NCBI GenBank assembly: GCA_031546985.1
Contig: JAVBJN010000057.1
Span: 1 to 64,000 of the forward strand
Origin: JAVBJN01 sp031546985
GTDB lineage: Bacteria > Bacteroidota > Bacteroidia > Chitinophagales > Chitinophagaceae
DNA length: 64,000 nt
Direction of reading: 5' to 3'
Position 1 is the first letter of the stretch. Each line of letters begins with the position of its first letter. Position numbers and translations under genes: made by a program. The notes below the pieces were generated by a model, which did no database searches, had not been told where the DNA came from, and was given only the letters and a program-made list of their open reading frames with translations. Below, one piece after another: positions 43,899-52,732 of this stretch.

Positions 43899-44957
43899 CT
43901 ATTTCTGCTGCATCAGTGCTTTGTTAGCTGCAGCAGTATCTGCTGCCTTAGGAGCATCAGTAATATAGAACTCTCCAAAGCTCCTTAATATTCTTGAGAA
44001 CGTAAGTTTCTGGATGTTTACAAAGTCGTTGGTATTGTGCACCAGACCAAAATAGCGGTCGCCATCCCATGGCGTATTTTCTCCCGATCCGGTGTTTTTA
44101 CTTCTTTTATCGATGGGGCGGTAGTAAATGTCCATTACAAATGGCTCTTTACCGTCTTTACTTTCTATGGTAAGGGTGCAGTATTTAAGTCCTTTTTGCA
44201 ACACACTGTCTTTGTAGGCAAATTCGTTTTCAAAACCTTCGGCCGGTATGCTTTCAAAAAGCGTCAGATAGCTTTTTACACGAGCCTCATTTACCGGTAT
44301 GCTCATTTGCGTGGTTCCGGTTACCTGCGGGTGTTCGCCAGCTTCGAGTATAAACGAGTTATCCGGGTTTTCGGTGTAGTTGATCTCTATCTTTTGAATG
44401 TTATTGGCTGCGTAGTTGAACAGCAAACGGTTACGCCATTCGTTTTCGGAGGTAAAATAACGAGGCGTTAGGTACCCATGAAAACCCAGGATCTGCACCA
44501 CATAAGGAATTTTATACCCATCTACCAGCATATAAGTGCCCAGGTAGTCCTGTGTAGAAGTACCCACATAAAAAGAGGTGAGTTTTTTATTGTTCCGGTT
44601 ATACACCTCTACTTTAACGCCAGATACCGAAAGCTGTTTGAGTACATTAGCCCTGGAGCCAACCGGCACTACATACTGTGCTTCCTGCCCTTTAAGCGTA
44701 GCCAGCAGAATATCTACAGAACCCGGGCGGGCAACGTATTTATTGTTCACCATCCAATGCCCGTCTTTACGCTCCAGCAACGCCTGCTGACCGTTCATGT
44801 CTACCATGAATATTTTTCCTACTTCTGCGGTATCCTTTATTGTAAAGTTGGTTTCGCCCATTTTCATGGTGCTGCCGCTGTCTTTTCTGAATACCAGAAA
44901 CCACGTAGCAGCCGCCACGATTACCAGCAACAATAAATAGATGAGTGTTTTTTTCAT
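43899..44957 (-). CDS. DUF4340 domain membrane-anchored protein
   Basis: A 352-residue protein with a single N-terminal span (residues 5-22) and an extracytoplasmic DUF4340 domain (FTIKDTAEVGKIFMVDMNGQ, GHWMVNNKYVARPGSVDILL). DUF4340 proteins are commonly encoded beside gliding-type or auxiliary ABC transporters. Here the gene follows gldG by 23 bp on the same strand, so it is probably part of the gldF-gldG operon. Its exact role is unknown. Confidence 0.83.
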   Translation of the reverse strand: MKKTLIYLLLLVIVAAATWFLVFRKDSGSTMKMGETNFTIKDTAEVGKIFMVDMNGQQALLERKDGHWMVNNKYVARPGSVDILLATLKGQEAQYVVPVGSRANVLKQLSVSGVKVEVYNRNNKKLTSFYVGTSTQDYLGTYMLVDGYKIPYVVQILGFHGYLTPRYFTSENEWRNRLLFNYAANNIQKIEINYTENPDNSFILEAGEHPQVTGTTQMSIPVNEARVKSYLTLFESIPAEGFENEFAYKDSVLQKGLKYCTLTIESKDGKEPFVMDIYYRPIDKRSKNTGSGENTPWDGDRYFGLVHNTNDFVNIQKLTFSRILRSFGEFYITDAPKAADTAAANKALMQQK

Positions 44958-44980
44958 TATATCCTTCTCCTGAGATTATA

Positions 44981-46714
44981 TTAAGCCTGTCCGTATTTCC
45001 TTCTGCGGATAAACAGGTACAATGAGCCAAAGAATATTACCAGCAATACCGGGAATACAATGTTCAGCAACTGCCAGCGCAGTTTTTCCTGTTTAATCCT
45101 GTTCATATCCAGCAAGCGCAGCCTGATGTCCTTACTGCGGGTTTCGAGCAAGCCACTGTTGTCGGTGAGGTACTCCAGGCAGTTGAGCACAAAATCCTTA
45201 TTGGCAAATGTTTCCTGGGTGCCTTTGTAGTAGCCCAATGGCATAGGCCCGCTACGCTCTGTAAAATCGTTGGCAATCACATCGCCATCTGCTACCACAA
45301 TAATTTTTCCGCTATCGCGCTCGCCAATAAACTCTTGTTTCAGCGAATCACGCAGCACCTGCAGGAACGATGCATCTATCCGGCCATTGTAGATCGATTT
45401 AAACTTACCCTCGGCCAGTACGGCTACCGGTCTGAAAGGTTTATTAAACAAATCGGGGTTGGGCTTAAACTGCAGCATGGCCAGCGTTACCCTTGCAGGG
45501 TTGGCAATGGTGCGGCTGTATTGCGAGGTATGCAGCAATACGGTTTTATGAATATCGGGATTCTGAATAGTATCGATGGTATTGGCGTAGAACGTTTGCA
45601 CCGCATCCATATTGTTTACAATCGGGTGGCGGGAGTCGGGCACCAGAATGGGGTAATACAACCAGGGGAAGGCTTCCATTTTATTGGCGCCCTGCTGCTG
45701 GCCTACTACAATAGGAATAGGATTGCACTGCAGGTCTTCTACCAGGTTTGGATTTACCCGAACACCGTATTGAAACAGCAGGTCATCGAGGTTCAGCATG
45801 TAATCGGTGGTTACAAACTGCTGAATTGTACGCAGGCTATCGGCATCGCAACGCAACTGGTCTATCAGGAACAGGATCTTACCACCATGCATTACATACT
45901 GGTCCAGTTTAAACTTGGCCTTTTCATCAAACGGCGTGGTAGGCTTGGCAATGATCACTGCCTTATACGAAGCCGGAATGAAAACGGTAGTAGACAGATC
46001 CATTGTATCGAGATGATACCCTTTGTCGAGCGTAGTAAGCAGGTCTATCGTCTGGTTGCCCAGCGCCTCGCCATTGCCCACCAGGTAGGCAATGTTATAC
46101 TTATCGGGTTGCTGTAGCTTGTGTATCGCGTTAATGAGCTTAAACTCCAGCAAGCGCTCCGATACGTTAAGCTGCTCCTGCGAGCCCATGCCCATGCGGA
46201 TTTCGAGCAGGTTTACAGGCATTTCCTTACCCTTAAAAGTAATAAGTGCGTTGGGGTAAATAATGGTTTCGGAATAAGACTGGTCTTCGGTTTGCTGTAC
46301 CTGCAGTTGTGTAGGCATCAACCCTTTTTCGGCAAATTGCTTGTATACCTCGGCACGCTCCGCTTCGGTTTTGCCCTCAAAAGGATTTACAAATTCAAAC
46401 TGGAGGTTGCCACCTGCTACCTCGCGGAAACCTTGCAGCAACTCTCGCGTAGCGCCCGAAAGTTTTTGAAACCCCGCGGGAAACTTGCCTTTGAGATATA
46501 CTTTTACCGTTACCACATCATCCAGCCCCTTGAGCAATCTTTTGGTAGAAGGCGATAAAGTGTAGCGTTTTTCTGAAGTAAGATCGGCCTTAACATGAAA
46601 ATGATAGGCCACAATATTAATGAGAACCAGCACTGCCGCCAGGATAAGCAACTGTACAACGGCCTGCGATTTGCGGGTTACAGGTTTAAGATTATCGGTA
46701 GTAAAAATGCCCAT
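44981..46714 (-). CDS. gldG: Gliding-motility ABC transporter substrate-binding protein GldG
   Basis: A 577-residue protein with an N-terminal span (about residues 19-38), a large exported domain (DLTSEKRYTLSPSTKRLL, then GKILFLIDQLRCDADSL) and a C-terminal span (about 550-568) with RRRKYGQA. This layout and sequence fit GldG (Gld auxiliary ABC domain). GldA, GldF and GldG form an ABC transporter needed for gliding in Flavobacterium johnsoniae. The start lies 2 bp after the gldF stop codon. No gldA ATPase gene is present in the window. Confidence 0.88.
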   Translation of the reverse strand: MGIFTTDNLKPVTRKSQAVVQLLILAAVLVLINIVAYHFHVKADLTSEKRYTLSPSTKRLLKGLDDVVTVKVYLKGKFPAGFQKLSGATRELLQGFREVAGGNLQFEFVNPFEGKTEAERAEVYKQFAEKGLMPTQLQVQQTEDQSYSETIIYPNALITFKGKEMPVNLLEIRMGMGSQEQLNVSERLLEFKLINAIHKLQQPDKYNIAYLVGNGEALGNQTIDLLTTLDKGYHLDTMDLSTTVFIPASYKAVIIAKPTTPFDEKAKFKLDQYVMHGGKILFLIDQLRCDADSLRTIQQFVTTDYMLNLDDLLFQYGVRVNPNLVEDLQCNPIPIVVGQQQGANKMEAFPWLYYPILVPDSRHPIVNNMDAVQTFYANTIDTIQNPDIHKTVLLHTSQYSRTIANPARVTLAMLQFKPNPDLFNKPFRPVAVLAEGKFKSIYNGRIDASFLQVLRDSLKQEFIGERDSGKIIVVADGDVIANDFTERSGPMPLGYYKGTQETFANKDFVLNCLEYLTDNSGLLETRSKDIRLRLLDMNRIKQEKLRWQLLNIVFPVLLVIFFGSLYLFIRRRKYGQA

Positions 46715-46716
46715 GA

Positions 46717-47466
46717 TTATTGTTTAGTTTTTTCCCAGCGATAGCTTTCCAGCGCGGTTTTGGTCATAATAACGAAGAAAATGATGATGGAGAGGAAATA
46801 CACCACATCGCGGGAGTCGATCACCCCTTTGCTTAAAGAATCGTAGTGGAAAGCCATACCCATCAGCGACAGGATATAGTCCAGCGTACCTTCCACACTT
46901 TTCATATTGGCTACAAAATCGAAGCCCATATACATCAGGAAACAAAGAAACAGGGAGATGAGAAACGATACCACCTGGTTGCTGGTAAGAGAAGATGCAA
47001 ACACACCAATGGCGGTAAAGGTACCGGCCAGCATCATAAGACCAATATAAGAACCGGCAATGCCGCCATAATCGAGCATACTGCCTTTGGTAGCCAGCTT
47101 GCTTACCGTAATAATATACAGCAGCGTGGGCACAATGGCTGCCAGCACCAGTACAAAAGACGCCAGAAATTTGCCGCACACGATCTGCATGGTGGTTACC
47201 GGTTTGGTAAACAGCATCTCGATAGTGCCTCCTCTAAACTCGTCGGAAAATGAACGCATGGTAACGGCGGGAATCAGAAACAGCAGCACCCAGGGCGCCA
47301 TTTCAAAATATTTGTCGAGCGACGCGTAACCAAAGTCAAGGATGTTGTTGGCGTTTGGAATAACCCACAAAAACAATCCATTGAGCATCAGAAACAGGAT
47401 AATAACGACATACCCAATAACGGAACTGAAAAACAGGTTCAGCTCTTTGCGGAAAATGCTATACAT
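46717..47466 (-). CDS. gldF: Gliding-motility ABC transporter permease GldF
   Basis: A 249-residue ABC-2-type permease with six predicted membrane spans. Characteristic stretches include MYSIFRKELNLFFSSVIGYVV at the start and SFSDEFRGGTIEMLFTKPVT. Together with GldG it forms the membrane part of the gliding ABC transporter. It is the first gene of the operon; a -7 box (minus strand TATTTTTG, 47507-47500) lies 34 bp upstream. Confidence 0.9.
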   Translation of the reverse strand: MYSIFRKELNLFFSSVIGYVVIILFLMLNGLFLWVIPNANNILDFGYASLDKYFEMAPWVLLFLIPAVTMRSFSDEFRGGTIEMLFTKPVTTMQIVCGKFLASFVLVLAAIVPTLLYIITVSKLATKGSMLDYGGIAGSYIGLMMLAGTFTAIGVFASSLTSNQVVSFLISLFLCFLMYMGFDFVANMKSVEGTLDYILSLMGMAFHYDSLSKGVIDSRDVVYFLSIIIFFVIMTKTALESYRWEKTKQ

Positions 47467-47499
47467 GTTAACCCTCTTCTTGTTGTTTTAAGCAAGTCA

Positions 47500-47507
47500 C
47501 AAAAATA
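47500..47507 (-). promoter_or_regulatory. gldF -7 box
   Basis: The minus strand reads TATTTTTG, matching TAnnTTTG, 34 bp before the gldF start. No -33 element at standard spacing. Confidence 0.4.
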
Positions 47508-47582
47508 AGATAATGCCGCAATCCTCCTAAAAAAGCCTGTCACATTAAACAATTTAAAATACAGGAGGGTTACAAACGTAAA

Positions 47583-47605
47583 AAAACCGGCCTCAGACCG
47601 GTTTT
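47583..47605. terminator. Terminator of the IscA-type gene
   Basis: AAAACCGG pairs with CCGGTTTT around a 7-nt loop, with A/T-rich flanks, 20 bp after the stop codon of the minus-strand gene. Confidence 0.75.
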
Positions 47606-47625
47606 CCTATTCAGATCAGTATGAT

Positions 47626-47979
47626 TTAAACCGAAAAACTTTCGCCGCAGCTACAGGTTCGGCTGGCATTCGGATTATTGAAGTGAAATCCTTTACCATT
47701 AAGGCCATCGGTATACTCCAGCTCGGTATTAACGAGGTACAGAAAGCTTTTGAGATCGGTTACGATTTTAATGCCTTTGTGCTCAAATACCTGATCGGTA
47801 GGTTGCATGTTGTTGTCAAAATCCAGCTTGTAGCTCAGACCCGAACAACCGCCACCAGCAACGCCTACCCGCAGAAAATAACCTTTGTCGAAAGTATTGC
47901 CAGACTCCTGCATCAGGTGATGCACTCTGTCGCGGGCCTTATCGCTTATAAAAATTCCGTTATCAGTAATTGTTTCCAT
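47626..47979 (-). CDS. Iron-sulfur cluster assembly accessory protein (IscA/ErpA type)
   Basis: A 117-residue A-type carrier that passes Fe-S clusters to target proteins. The three conserved cysteines are present: one in GVAGGGCSGLSYKLDFD and two in the C-terminal TCSCGESFSV. IscA, SufA and ErpA cannot be told apart here. The gene precedes no suf cluster, but a cysteine desulfurase lies just upstream on the same strand (80 bp), suggesting a shared role in sulfur trafficking. Confidence 0.9.
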   Translation of the reverse strand: METITDNGIFISDKARDRVHHLMQESGNTFDKGYFLRVGVAGGGCSGLSYKLDFDNNMQPTDQVFEHKGIKIVTDLKSFLYLVNTELEYTDGLNGKGFHFNNPNASRTCSCGESFSV

Positions 47980-48059
47980 TTGTGCTGTAGTTAACTATAC
48001 AAAGTTCCTAAAAATAGGTCAAACCATTGCAAAACTAGTGTTAAAACATATGTTAATGG

Positions 48060-49304
48060 CTATTGCTTTTGCCTATTGGGGTGCGCCCAGGTTGTTTCGT
48101 CGTGCAACTGGCCTTGTTTATACAATTGCCAGATCGCACTTTCGCTGCGCAAAACGGGTATCATAGCGTGCATTTGGGCTATTACAGCATCCATTTCGGC
48201 TTCGGTGGTGTACCTGCCCAGCGAGAACCGGATAGAGGCAGCAGCCATATCATTGCCCAGGCCCATAGCTTTTAACACATGCGAAGGCAGCCGGGAGGCA
48301 GAGGTGCAGGCAGAGCCAGACGATACCGCCGCTATTTTGTTTACAGCGCTCAGCAATGCAGATGGCTCCACAAAGGCAAACGATACATTGCACACATGTG
48401 GCAGGCGGTGTTGCGTATTGCCATTTACATATACATCGCCCAGTTGTAAAAGGGCCTGCTCCAGCCGGTCTCTGAGCGCGGCAAGTCTTTCTGCATCTGC
48501 ATGTAGCCAGGATGCTGCCAATGCGCATGCCTGGCCCAGGCCCACAATACCCGGCACATTTAAAGTGCCCGAGCGCATACCTTTTTCATGCCCTCCGCCA
48601 TCCATCTGCGCTACCAGGCTCACCCGCGGATCACGGCGGCGCACATACAAGGCACCGGCTCCTTTGGGCCCATACAATTTGTGCGCAGAGCAGGCCAGCA
48701 GGTCTATACCTGCATCCTGCACAGCCACCGGAATTTTGCCCAGCGCCTGCGTAGCATCACAAAAAAACAGCACACCATGCTTGCGTGTAAGTACACCTAT
48801 TTCCTGTACCGGCTGGCATACGCCGGTTTCATTATTGGCATACATTACTGCTACCAATATAGTATCTGGTCTTATGGCCTGTTCCAGTTGCTGCATATCG
48901 AGCAGGCCATCTGGTTTTACAGGCAGATAAGTGATGGCGTACCCTTGTTTTTCGAGGTGCGCGCATACATCCAGCACTGCTTTATGCTCTGTAGCGCAGG
49001 TTATAATATGCTTGCCTTTGGCCACATACCTTTCTGCAACGCCTTTAATAGCCAGGTTTACCGATTCTGTAGCGCCGGAGGTAAAAACAATTTCGCCCGG
49101 CTCAGCTCCCATAAGCTCCGCTACCTGCTGCCGGGCCTTGTCTACCGCCGCAGCGGCTGTCCAGCCATAGGCATGTGCCGCACTGGCCGCATTGCCAAAC
49201 TGCTGTGTAAAATAGGGCAGCATGGCTTTTACCACCTGCTCATCGCATGGCGTAGTGGCATTATAATCGAGATAAACGGGTAAGGAAGATGACTGGAGAC
49301 TCAT
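48060..49304 (-). CDS. Cysteine desulfurase (IscS/NifS family)
   Basis: A 414-residue PLP enzyme that removes sulfur from cysteine for Fe-S clusters and tRNA thiolation. Visible motifs: VYLDYNATTPCDEQV at the start, ITCATEHKAVL, the PLP-lysine region SAHKLYGPKGAGALYVR and the persulfide loop SSGSACTSASRLPSHVL with the catalytic Cys near residue 335. The loop matches class I (IscS/NifS). It lies next to the IscA-type gene on the same strand. Confidence 0.92.
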   Translation of the reverse strand: MSLQSSSLPVYLDYNATTPCDEQVVKAMLPYFTQQFGNAASAAHAYGWTAAAAVDKARQQVAELMGAEPGEIVFTSGATESVNLAIKGVAERYVAKGKHIITCATEHKAVLDVCAHLEKQGYAITYLPVKPDGLLDMQQLEQAIRPDTILVAVMYANNETGVCQPVQEIGVLTRKHGVLFFCDATQALGKIPVAVQDAGIDLLACSAHKLYGPKGAGALYVRRRDPRVSLVAQMDGGGHEKGMRSGTLNVPGIVGLGQACALAASWLHADAERLAALRDRLEQALLQLGDVYVNGNTQHRLPHVCNVSFAFVEPSALLSAVNKIAAVSSGSACTSASRLPSHVLKAMGLGNDMAAASIRFSLGRYTTEAEMDAVIAQMHAMIPVLRSESAIWQLYKQGQLHDETTWAHPNRQKQ

Positions 49305-49386
49305 GCGGTTTTGCTACTTTTGACTGCTGTTGTAAAGGTAAGGCTTGTAACAGCAAGTTTATTTTGTAGAAAGAATCTCAAAAAAT

Positions 49387-49791
49387 ATGGAAAAAATAGA
49401 GCACCTGGGTATAGCGGTAAAAGATTTTAACACCAGCATTCCGCTTTTTGAAACCCTGCTGAACACAGCTTGCTATAAAACAGAAATGGTAGAAACCGAA
49501 GGGGTAAACACCGCTTTTTTTCAAACCGGAGAATCTAAAATAGAATTGCTGGAAGCTACCCGTGCGGATAGCCCTATTGCCAAATTCATTGAGAAGAAAG
49601 GCGAAGGCATTCACCACATTGCCTTTGCGGTAAACGATATTGTTGCAGAAATGGACCGTCTTAAAAAAGCGGGTTTTCAGCTGCTGAATGAAACGCCTAA
49701 AAAAGGCGCGGATAATAAACTGGTTTGCTTTCTGCACCCCAAGGGTACTAATGGCGTACTCATTGAGTTATGCCAGGAAATTGCAGAGTAA
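49387..49791 (+). CDS. mce: Methylmalonyl-CoA epimerase
   Basis: A 134-residue glyoxalase/VOC-fold enzyme that interconverts (S)- and (R)-methylmalonyl-CoA in propionate metabolism. Typical blocks are present: EKIEHLGIAVKDFNTSI, EKKGEGIHHIAFAVNDI and the ending FLHPKGTNGVLIELCQ. The metal-binding His and Glu residues (HLG, HHIAF, ELCQ) are conserved. It is a single-gene unit with a terminator downstream. Confidence 0.93.
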   Translation: MEKIEHLGIAVKDFNTSIPLFETLLNTACYKTEMVETEGVNTAFFQTGESKIELLEATRADSPIAKFIEKKGEGIHHIAFAVNDIVAEMDRLKKAGFQLLNETPKKGADNKLVCFLHPKGTNGVLIELCQEIAE

Positions 49792-49808
49792 TATTTTTCA
49801 ATCCATAC

Positions 49809-49838
49809 AAAAGGCTGCCTGGTAAGGGCAGCCTTTTT
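49809..49838. terminator. Terminator of mce
   Basis: AAAAGGCTGCC pairs with GGCAGCCTTTTT 18 bp after the mce stop codon, with T-rich sequence after. It may also serve the convergent LprI-like gene. Confidence 0.8.
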
Positions 49839-49856
49839 GAGTAATATAATGCGGTA

Positions 49857-51212
49857 TTACTTCAGCACATTGTATACCTCCTTGCCGGTTATCTCTTCTT
49901 TATCTATAACCGAAGCGGGGCAACTGTAGAACGATAGCATTCTTACTCTTTCGAAAAGGACATCCTGCACCAGCTTTTGCTCAAATACATCTTTGCCGCT
50001 GCCATCGTCGGTTGTGGGTATATTTTTTTCTTTTTTCATGGCTTCAAACCAGGCAAGCCAGGCTCGTTGCGCATCGCGCAGATCGGTACGCTGCGCACCA
50101 CCCAGTTTTTTGTAAAGCTCATTGAGTATCGCATCCAGCTCTTTGTAAAAGAAGGCACGGCAGGCGGCGTTCTTTTCATAACCCAAAGCCTCGTTGTTCA
50201 TATATTTTTCTGCTGTTGCGGCTTTCTCAGGGTGGTATCTTTTAATCAACTCCGTTTCATTCCACAAACCATAGCCTACAGCGCTTATACCAGATGAGTG
50301 CATAACCATTTGGTTAATCAGCACTTGCCGGTTCAAGGCCTGGCGCGCTTCCGTTTCGCCCACAGTGGGGTAGAATTGGGTAGTGATAAATTCCTGCTCG
50401 GCCAGCATCCATTTTCTCAGCAGGGCGTATTCGGTGGTGTTGAGTTTTTCTGCCAGCTCTTCCAAAATCTTTTTCTGGGTTTTGGCAATGCAGCCGGCCA
50501 GTTCGCTATGCTTTGCATTTCCATCTCCCGAGCATTTGCATACCGTAGATTCTGCCATGTAGTTATCCTGGCTGCAAGGGTCGCTCATAAATACAGGATC
50601 GAGCAGGCTCTGCGCACCCGCCAGGCGAATATCTGCTGTATACTGCTCCATATTCTCTGCTATCTTACGGGCCAGCACTACCTGCGCACGGGGCATTCGC
50701 TGGTATGGTGTGTAATAATAAATGGCAGCCGACATTAAACAATTAAGTGCCAGGCTCTTAGGCGCTCTTTTTAATATGCTGCGCAGCCTGGTAGTATCGG
50801 CTGGCGAATCATCTGTGCCCATCGCAAAAAGCAGGTGCACAGCTGCGTCGTAAGGATCCATTTTACTATAATCTGCCTTGGGCAAATTGTATTTAGCCAA
50901 CAGGTAGGCATTGAAAATATTAAAGTTCTTCTGCCCTTCGTACAGGTCTTCGTTTTCTTCTGTATATGTATCGGAGGCAGAAAGCATGCTTGTAAGCGAG
51001 GCCAGTTTTTCGCCAAAAGCTACTTGTTTATCGGTAAAATACCCGCACCACTCCCGGTCTATAACCCTGGTATCGTGGGCTTCGGTCACCTTTTCCACAT
51101 CCGCATAGCTCTCGCTCATGCTAAGCGACACCGTAAAATTTCTGCTATCGGCCTTGCCGTACTGGGCGCACAGCAGCACCATGCTCCATAAAACGATCAG
51201 CTTTTTATACAT
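49857..51212 (-). CDS. Exported protein with LprI-like (DUF1311) modules
   Basis: A 451-residue exported protein: the signal peptide ends near QYGKADS (residue 21). Two regions look like the lysozyme-inhibitor LprI N-terminal (DUF1311) fold: about residues 235-305 (CIAKTQKKILEELAEKLN ... WMLAEQEFITTQFYPTVG) and about 355-445 (ELDAILNELYKKLG ... LRDAQRAWLAWFEAMKKE). A Cys-rich patch (DPCSQD, VCKCSGDG) separates the helical N-terminal part from the first module. LprI-type proteins can inhibit lysozyme, but the role here is inferred only from the fold motif. It stands alone. Confidence 0.6.
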   Translation of the reverse strand: MYKKLIVLWSMVLLCAQYGKADSRNFTVSLSMSESYADVEKVTEAHDTRVIDREWCGYFTDKQVAFGEKLASLTSMLSASDTYTEENEDLYEGQKNFNIFNAYLLAKYNLPKADYSKMDPYDAAVHLLFAMGTDDSPADTTRLRSILKRAPKSLALNCLMSAAIYYYTPYQRMPRAQVVLARKIAENMEQYTADIRLAGAQSLLDPVFMSDPCSQDNYMAESTVCKCSGDGNAKHSELAGCIAKTQKKILEELAEKLNTTEYALLRKWMLAEQEFITTQFYPTVGETEARQALNRQVLINQMVMHSSGISAVGYGLWNETELIKRYHPEKAATAEKYMNNEALGYEKNAACRAFFYKELDAILNELYKKLGGAQRTDLRDAQRAWLAWFEAMKKEKNIPTTDDGSGKDVFEQKLVQDVLFERVRMLSFYSCPASVIDKEEITGKEVYNVLK

Positions 51213-51315
51213 AGGATTGGTTTAAATTTTCGTCGCAAAAGTCCGAATCTTATTGGTTATTTATCAACCCTAAACGCTCTTTTTTCGCTCCTAAACGTCT
51301 TTTCCGGAAAAGAAA

Positions 51316-51341
51316 AAGCCCCGGCGATGGTACCGGGGCTT
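51316..51341 (-). terminator. Terminator of murF
   Basis: AAGCCCCGG pairs with CCGGGGCTT around an 8-nt loop, with a T-rich tail on the minus strand, 28 bp after the murF stop codon. Confidence 0.8.
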
Positions 51342-51368
51342 CATGCTCACCATTATATTCGATAGCGC

Positions 51369-52655
51369 TTAGGCTATAATTTTTTCCATAGTCATAGCTC
51401 TTGATCCCTTTACCAGTATCAATGCATCTCTAAATGCCTGCTGCGCAAGCCATGTTTTAGCTCCGGCATAATCATCAAAATAAGGATAACCCTTATGATC
51501 TACTGCGGCAAAATCGCCGCCCACCAGCACTACATGTGTAAAACCGGCATTGGCAATCTGGTTTACCAGCTGCTGATGTTCTTCTACACTTTCATCGCCC
51601 AGTTCTTTCATGGCGCCCAATAACAGCACTTTTGTGGTGGCATTGGCAGCAAGCATATTGTCTACTGCTACCTTCATACTGCTGGGGTTGGCATTGTAAG
51701 CATCGAGAATAACCTTATTACCCTGCCAGTTTACCAGTTGTGAGCGACTGTTGCCGGGTTCGTAAGCTTCTATAGCGGCTTTGATCTGGTTTATGCCCAG
51801 TTTAAAATAGCGGCCTACCGCCACAGCTACCATTACATTAGGAAAATTATACACCCCAACCAGGCGGGTTTGTATCTCGGTTTCGGAGCCACTGTTGAGC
51901 ATGGCTATGCCCAGCATACCATCTGCATACAATGGTTTGCCCATATAATCGGCATTGGCCTCGCCATAAGTAACCTGTTTATCTATGCCTTTGGCCATAT
52001 CTTTCAGATAATCGAGGCCGGCATTGCGAAAAACCGTACCCTCATGCGCCCGTAAAAAATCATACAACTCACCTTTGGCCTTTCTTACACCTTCAATACT
52101 TCCAAACCCTTCGAGGTGGGCTTTACCACAATTGGTAATAATGCCAAAATCCGGCCGGGCAATTTCGCAATAAGAAGCAATTTCGTGCAGGTGATTGGCG
52201 CCCATTTCAATAATGGCCATCTCCGCATCGTTGGGAACAGACAAAATAGTTAACGGCACCCCGATATGGTTATTGAGATTGCCCTCGGTAGCCACAGTGC
52301 GAAAAGCGGCGGATAATACCGCATGCACCAGCTCTTTGGTGGTGGTTTTACCGTTAGAGCCTGTAATGGCAATAAACGGAATGGCCAGTTGGTTGCGGTG
52401 GTGGGCGGCCAATTGCTGCAATGCAGTAAGCGCATCGGCTACCAGCAGGTAGCGTTCGTCCTTCACCACAGCCGCATCGTCTACCACCACATAAGCAGCG
52501 CCCAGCTCCAGCGCAGTGGCTGCAAACTGGTTGGCATCAAAATTGGGTCCCTTTAAAGCAAAAAATAAATCGCCGCTTTTCAGTTTCCGGGTATCGGTCT
52601 GTACCGAAGGGTGCGCCAGGTACACTTTGTATAAGTCTGTAATTGCCGTATGCAT
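51369..52655 (-). CDS. murF: UDP-N-acetylmuramoyl-tripeptide--D-alanyl-D-alanine ligase
   Basis: A 428-residue Mur ligase that adds D-Ala-D-Ala to the UDP-MurNAc peptide. The preferred start is MHTAITDLYKVYL (52655); an earlier ATG adds eight poorly typical residues. Key motifs are intact: P-loop AITGSNGKTTTKELV, EMGANHLHEI, TNCGKAHLEGFGS and LDAYNANPSSM. It is a full stand-alone MurF in addition to the MurF-like half of the fusion at 40378. It lies downstream of gldJ, separated by that gene's terminator. Confidence 0.93.
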   Translation of the reverse strand: MHTAITDLYKVYLAHPSVQTDTRKLKSGDLFFALKGPNFDANQFAATALELGAAYVVVDDAAVVKDERYLLVADALTALQQLAAHHRNQLAIPFIAITGSNGKTTTKELVHAVLSAAFRTVATEGNLNNHIGVPLTILSVPNDAEMAIIEMGANHLHEIASYCEIARPDFGIITNCGKAHLEGFGSIEGVRKAKGELYDFLRAHEGTVFRNAGLDYLKDMAKGIDKQVTYGEANADYMGKPLYADGMLGIAMLNSGSETEIQTRLVGVYNFPNVMVAVAVGRYFKLGINQIKAAIEAYEPGNSRSQLVNWQGNKVILDAYNANPSSMKVAVDNMLAANATTKVLLLGAMKELGDESVEEHQQLVNQIANAGFTHVVLVGGDFAAVDHKGYPYFDDYAGAKTWLAQQAFRDALILVKGSRAMTMEKIIA

Positions 52656-52676
52656 AAAACAACAGATGGAATATTG

Positions 52677-52684
52677 CAAAAATA
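52677..52684 (-). promoter_or_regulatory. murF -7 box
   Basis: The minus strand reads TATTTTTG 22 bp before the murF start, directly after the gldJ terminator. No -33 element at standard spacing, which would fall in the terminator stem. Confidence 0.4.
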
Positions 52685-52689
52685 TAAAA

Positions 52690-52709
52690 GCTCCGGAGTT
52701 ATCCGGAGC
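52690..52709 (-). terminator. Terminator of gldJ
   Basis: GCTCCGGA pairs with TCCGGAGC around a 4-nt loop and is followed on the minus strand by TTTTATATT, about 25 bp after the gldJ stop codon. Confidence 0.75.
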
Positions 52710-52732
52710 CTTTACATGTATGTTTTCAGTTA

